This document shows, in pieces, positions 46,441-48,998 of a stretch of 48,998 nucleotides of DNA. A model generated the notes under the pieces. It did no database searches and was not told the origin of the DNA. It saw nothing but the letters and a program-made list of their open reading frames with translations. The stretch is taken from NCBI RefSeq assembly GCF_034059295.1, contig NZ_CP139144.1:1-48998 (forward strand). The letters run 5' to 3'. Positions within the stretch are counted from its first letter, which is position 1; each line of letters begins with the position of its first letter. A program made the position numbers and the translations under genes. Source of the DNA: Pseudomonas sp. HR96 (GTDB taxonomy: Bacteria; Pseudomonadota; Gammaproteobacteria; Pseudomonadales; Pseudomonadaceae).

Positions 46441-48998
46441 TTAGGTTCGGCCCAACCCGTCGCCTGTGTTGTTTGACCGTTCGCGTCGGCTCCGCTCAAG
46501 CTCTCTCTGTCGCAGGCCGTTATCGATCATTGTCGTGCGTAACCGCTGCTGCTCGCGGCGCTGTAGCTCCCGCTCGCGCTGAATGCTCAAGGCAGTGGAC
46601 TTGTCATAACGCTTGGCAATCGCTTCCGGCAGCGCCTTGATGTTGTCCGCGTAGATCCTGGCCTCAAGCCGCGCACGGCTGATGGCCACATAGAACAAGT
46701 TCAGCGACGTGGTTCGGCTCTTGGTGTTGATAGACACCAGCACACGGTCATTCGTCAGCCCCTGCGCGCTATGCACTGTGGCTGCATAAGCATGCTCAAG
46801 GTGCAGCGGTTTGTCGGTGGCCAGCTTCACCACTCGCCCCGTTGTGCCGTCCTTACCAATTGGAGCCAAGTGGATAAATCCGGGTTCCAGCGATTGCACC
46901 CGCATCCGGTCGCCGTTGGTGATGTCCAGTGACGGATTGTTACGGGTGATGCGGACAAGATCGCCGGGGGCAAGCTCTGGCTTCTCTGCCTTGTAAACGC
47001 TTAGCTTCGTGACTTTCCGTGGGTTGATCGTCAGTGACTCGCCCGTCGAGCTGGTCAGCACCAGAATATTACCTGGCAATGCTTCTTTGACCTTGTATGT
47101 TTCCCCACGGACAAGGCCCGCTTTCACATAGTCCTTCTCGGGTTGGATGACTTGGCCAACGGCATAGCTCGGCGCATACCTGCGTTCGGCTTGCGTCATG
47201 TCAACACGGTTGAGCGTGGTGAACTGTTTGCCCAGCCCGGTGAGGCCCAGCGCCTTGCGGGCTAGCTCGTTGATCTGCTTTCGGTCTTTGTTTGTACCAG
47301 CAACGATCAGCGCCTCGTCACGCTCCTGCGGGGGGATGGCCATGTAATCGTTGATGATAGCGGCGTGCCGATCATGCGCATGGCGCATTTCTTCGACGTA
47401 GGCAATGTGCTTTACGGATTTGGTGGTATCGCCTTCGGCGGCATATTCCACGGCGCGTTTAAGTTCGGGATCTTTCTGACGCTGAATTTCCTTGATGCGT
47501 GCGGTCTGCATACCTGCTTGCTGGAGCTGTGCGAACGGCTTACCGGCTTCGATGGCCTCGGTCTGTTTGGTATCACCCAACTGAACAAGGCGCGCACCAG
47601 ATTTCTCGACAAGTCGCATCAGCTGCTCCATCTGCCGAGCGCCGACAACACCGGCTTCGTCGAGAACGATAATGGTCTTCTCGTCGAGTTTTTTGTCCTT
47701 CGTGTGGAAGAAGCTGGCCAGGGTGTGCGCGTCGAGTCCTTCGTTCTTGAGCGCGGACACTTGGTTGCCGTATGGGGCAAGTGCCAAGATCCTGAACCCG
47801 GTCTGTGTTTCGCCCTGGTACATCGCTTGATTGACCGACTCCAGTAGCTGCACCGCCCTATCTACCGAGTAGGTTTTCCCGGTACCGGCATCGCCCTGGA
47901 TGCCAACAAATCGGTTTGTGGTACTGACGATGCTTTCAACCGCTGAGCGCTGACCTTCTGTGAGGGTCGTTCCTTCCAGCGCCTGGCGAACCTTCTCCAG
48001 TGGCATGATCTGCTCGACCTGGCCACGGCCAGTTCGCTCGATGGCCAGGATCGCTTTCTCGCGTTTGAGTCCCTTCTGTGTCGTGTAGCGCTTTTCCGCT
48101 TCGACCAGCGAACCACGCTCGATGGCATTGCTGACGTACTGATGCGCTTGTTTGTCCGACCAGCCTTTGAGTTCTTTCAGGTGGTTTATCCATCCTGCAG
48201 GAGACAGTACAGGGGATTTCGAGCTGGCTTCACCATTGGCCATCTTGTAGGCCGGGGCCGATTCGATCAGCGTTCCCTGTTTGACCAGCCGCGTGATTTC
48301 ATTCTCCACCGCTTCCGGGCTGGTCAAGCCAATTGCGCGACGTAGGGCCGCTGTCCGCAAGTCCGTTGCGGTGACGACTTGCTCGCGCTCTGTGAGGTGG
48401 TTGATTGCGTACTGGACGACAGCCTGGCCGGGGCTCAAACCTTCCGGCAGGCTGTATTCGGCGTGCGATTGCCCTGGACGTTTACCGCCAAGTGCACCGG
48501 GTGTCTCCGAGCCATATTCGCGGCCATCCAGACGGCTGCGAGGCCCGTAATCGATTTGTAGCTCGCGGCTCTTTGTGACCCAATACTGTTTGACCAGCTC
48601 CTTATCCCGCTCGTCCTTCTTCGGGCGGGTGGCCATCGCAATGATTTGTTTCTCCAGCGCCGTAGCGTTGGCCCTCGTCTTGCCATCCTTGGCAAGCGCT
48701 TCTTCGATCACTTTGGCGCGGCTGGAAAAGGCCTCGATCTGATCGCGGCTGATGTGATCCAGCTCGAAGTTACCTTCCTTGTCCAGCACGCGGATTTCAT
48801 ATCCCAGCTCGCGCAGCTCATGCGCCAAGTGGCCTTTGTAGATCGCGTCCATTTCATGCTGTACCAAGTACAGGTCGTCATTGAACAGGGCGCGCCACTT
48901 TCCATCGGCACGCTGGGTCATGTTCATCACGACAGCATGAGTGTGCATTTGTGGATCTTTGCCCCGGCTCATTTCGTGCCGGAACTTGCCGATCACCA
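46441..48998 (-). CDS. trwC: TrwC-like relaxase/helicase, C-terminal part (begins at 1-421)
   Basis: Continuation of the relaxase through the window edge; codons run in frame from position 1 to 48998. It holds the three-His metal site (DPQMHTHAVVMN), which completes the relaxase domain. A RecD2-like helicase follows with Walker A (GDAGTGKT, about residue 511 of the joined protein), TIIVLDEAGVVGARQM and the C-terminal VHSAQGLT..VLVSI motif. The stop TAA is at 46443-46441, after the shared terminator. Confidence 0.95.
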   Translation of the reverse strand, partial: VIGKFRHEMSRGKDPQMHTHAVVMNMTQRADGKWRALFNDDLYLVQHEMDAIYKGHLAHELRELGYEIRVLDKEGNFELDHISRDQIEAFSSRAKVIEEALAKDGKTRANATALEKQIIAMATRPKKDERDKELVKQYWVTKSRELQIDYGPRSRLDGREYGSETPGALGGKRPGQSHAEYSLPEGLSPGQAVVQYAINHLTEREQVVTATDLRTAALRRAIGLTSPEAVENEITRLVKQGTLIESAPAYKMANGEASSKSPVLSPAGWINHLKELKGWSDKQAHQYVSNAIERGSLVEAEKRYTTQKGLKREKAILAIERTGRGQVEQIMPLEKVRQALEGTTLTEGQRSAVESIVSTTNRFVGIQGDAGTGKTYSVDRAVQLLESVNQAMYQGETQTGFRILALAPYGNQVSALKNEGLDAHTLASFFHTKDKKLDEKTIIVLDEAGVVGARQMEQLMRLVEKSGARLVQLGDTKQTEAIEAGKPFAQLQQAGMQTARIKEIQRQKDPELKRAVEYAAEGDTTKSVKHIAYVEEMRHAHDRHAAIINDYMAIPPQERDEALIVAGTNKDRKQINELARKALGLTGLGKQFTTLNRVDMTQAERRYAPSYAVGQVIQPEKDYVKAGLVRGETYKVKEALPGNILVLTSSTGESLTINPRKVTKLSVYKAEKPELAPGDLVRITRNNPSLDITNGDRMRVQSLEPGFIHLAPIGKDGTTGRVVKLATDKPLHLEHAYAATVHSAQGLTNDRVLVSINTKSRTTSLNLFYVAISRARLEARIYADNIKALPEAIAKRYDKSTALSIQRERELQRREQQRLRTTMIDNGLRQRELERSRRERSNNTGDGLGRT

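Overview
The window appears to be one complete circular conjugative plasmid of 48,998 bp, linearised inside its relaxase gene. The minus-strand relaxase ORF that runs off the left edge (1-421) continues in frame with the ORF that runs off the right edge (46441-48998). The join gives a 992-residue TrwC-like protein with no stop or gap. The host is inferred to be a gammaproteobacterium, most likely Pseudomonas or a plant-associated relative. The reasons are the rulAB-type mutagenesis genes, a Tn5393 copy of the form without IS1133, and R388-like transfer genes. The sequence alone does not prove the host.

Layout. (1) 46.4-49.0 and 0-5.3 kb: R388-like DNA processing and stability genes (trwC-trwB-trwA on minus, a recognisable oriT near 2587, stbABC on plus), then a SprT-like zinc protease. 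(2) 5.3-6.7 kb: repeat modules, a small membrane protein and a HigBA-type toxin-antitoxin pair. (3) 6843-12312: a 5,470-bp Tn5393-type transposon (tnpA, tnpR, strA, strB) flanked by the target duplication AGCTT and splitting a native gene. (4) 12.3-22.7 kb: a long minus-strand block of small, mostly unknown genes, two of them membrane-gene rich groups, plus a DUF932 protein, a TrfB/KorA-like regulator and a C5 DNA methyltransferase. It is organised around five near-identical promoter/operator/leader elements (A-E). (5) 22.7-24.5 kb: SOS-regulated rulAB. (6) 25-28.8 kb: a large unknown protein, a winged-helix-like replication protein, an iteron-rich origin and a serine resolvase. (7) 28.9-33 kb: a minus-strand parA-korB-korA control operon with four accessory genes. 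(8) 33.7-46.4 kb: a plus-strand VirB-type (MPF-T) secretion operon (virB2-3-4-5, lipoprotein, unknown, 6-8-9-10-11-1) followed by a secreted protein, a Nuc-like nuclease and two KfrB-like proteins.

How it fits together. TrwA and TrwC should process oriT so that the plus strand enters the recipient 5' end first, beginning with stbABC and the 4.5-28 kb region; trwABC and virB enter last. Every gene carrying the A-E promoter element lies on the minus strand, which is the strand that can be transcribed from the incoming plus-strand ssDNA. In three of the five copies the -35 region can pair with DNA downstream of the -10, with compensatory base changes. The region may therefore be an early-expressed leading region driven by hairpin (Frpo-like) promoters. 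Separately, ten copies of a 16-bp palindrome, TTCTCGC(A/G)(C/T)GCGAGAA, are spread around the plasmid close to gene starts. They look like operators of a plasmid-wide regulon, plausibly for the KorB or KorA-like proteins encoded here.
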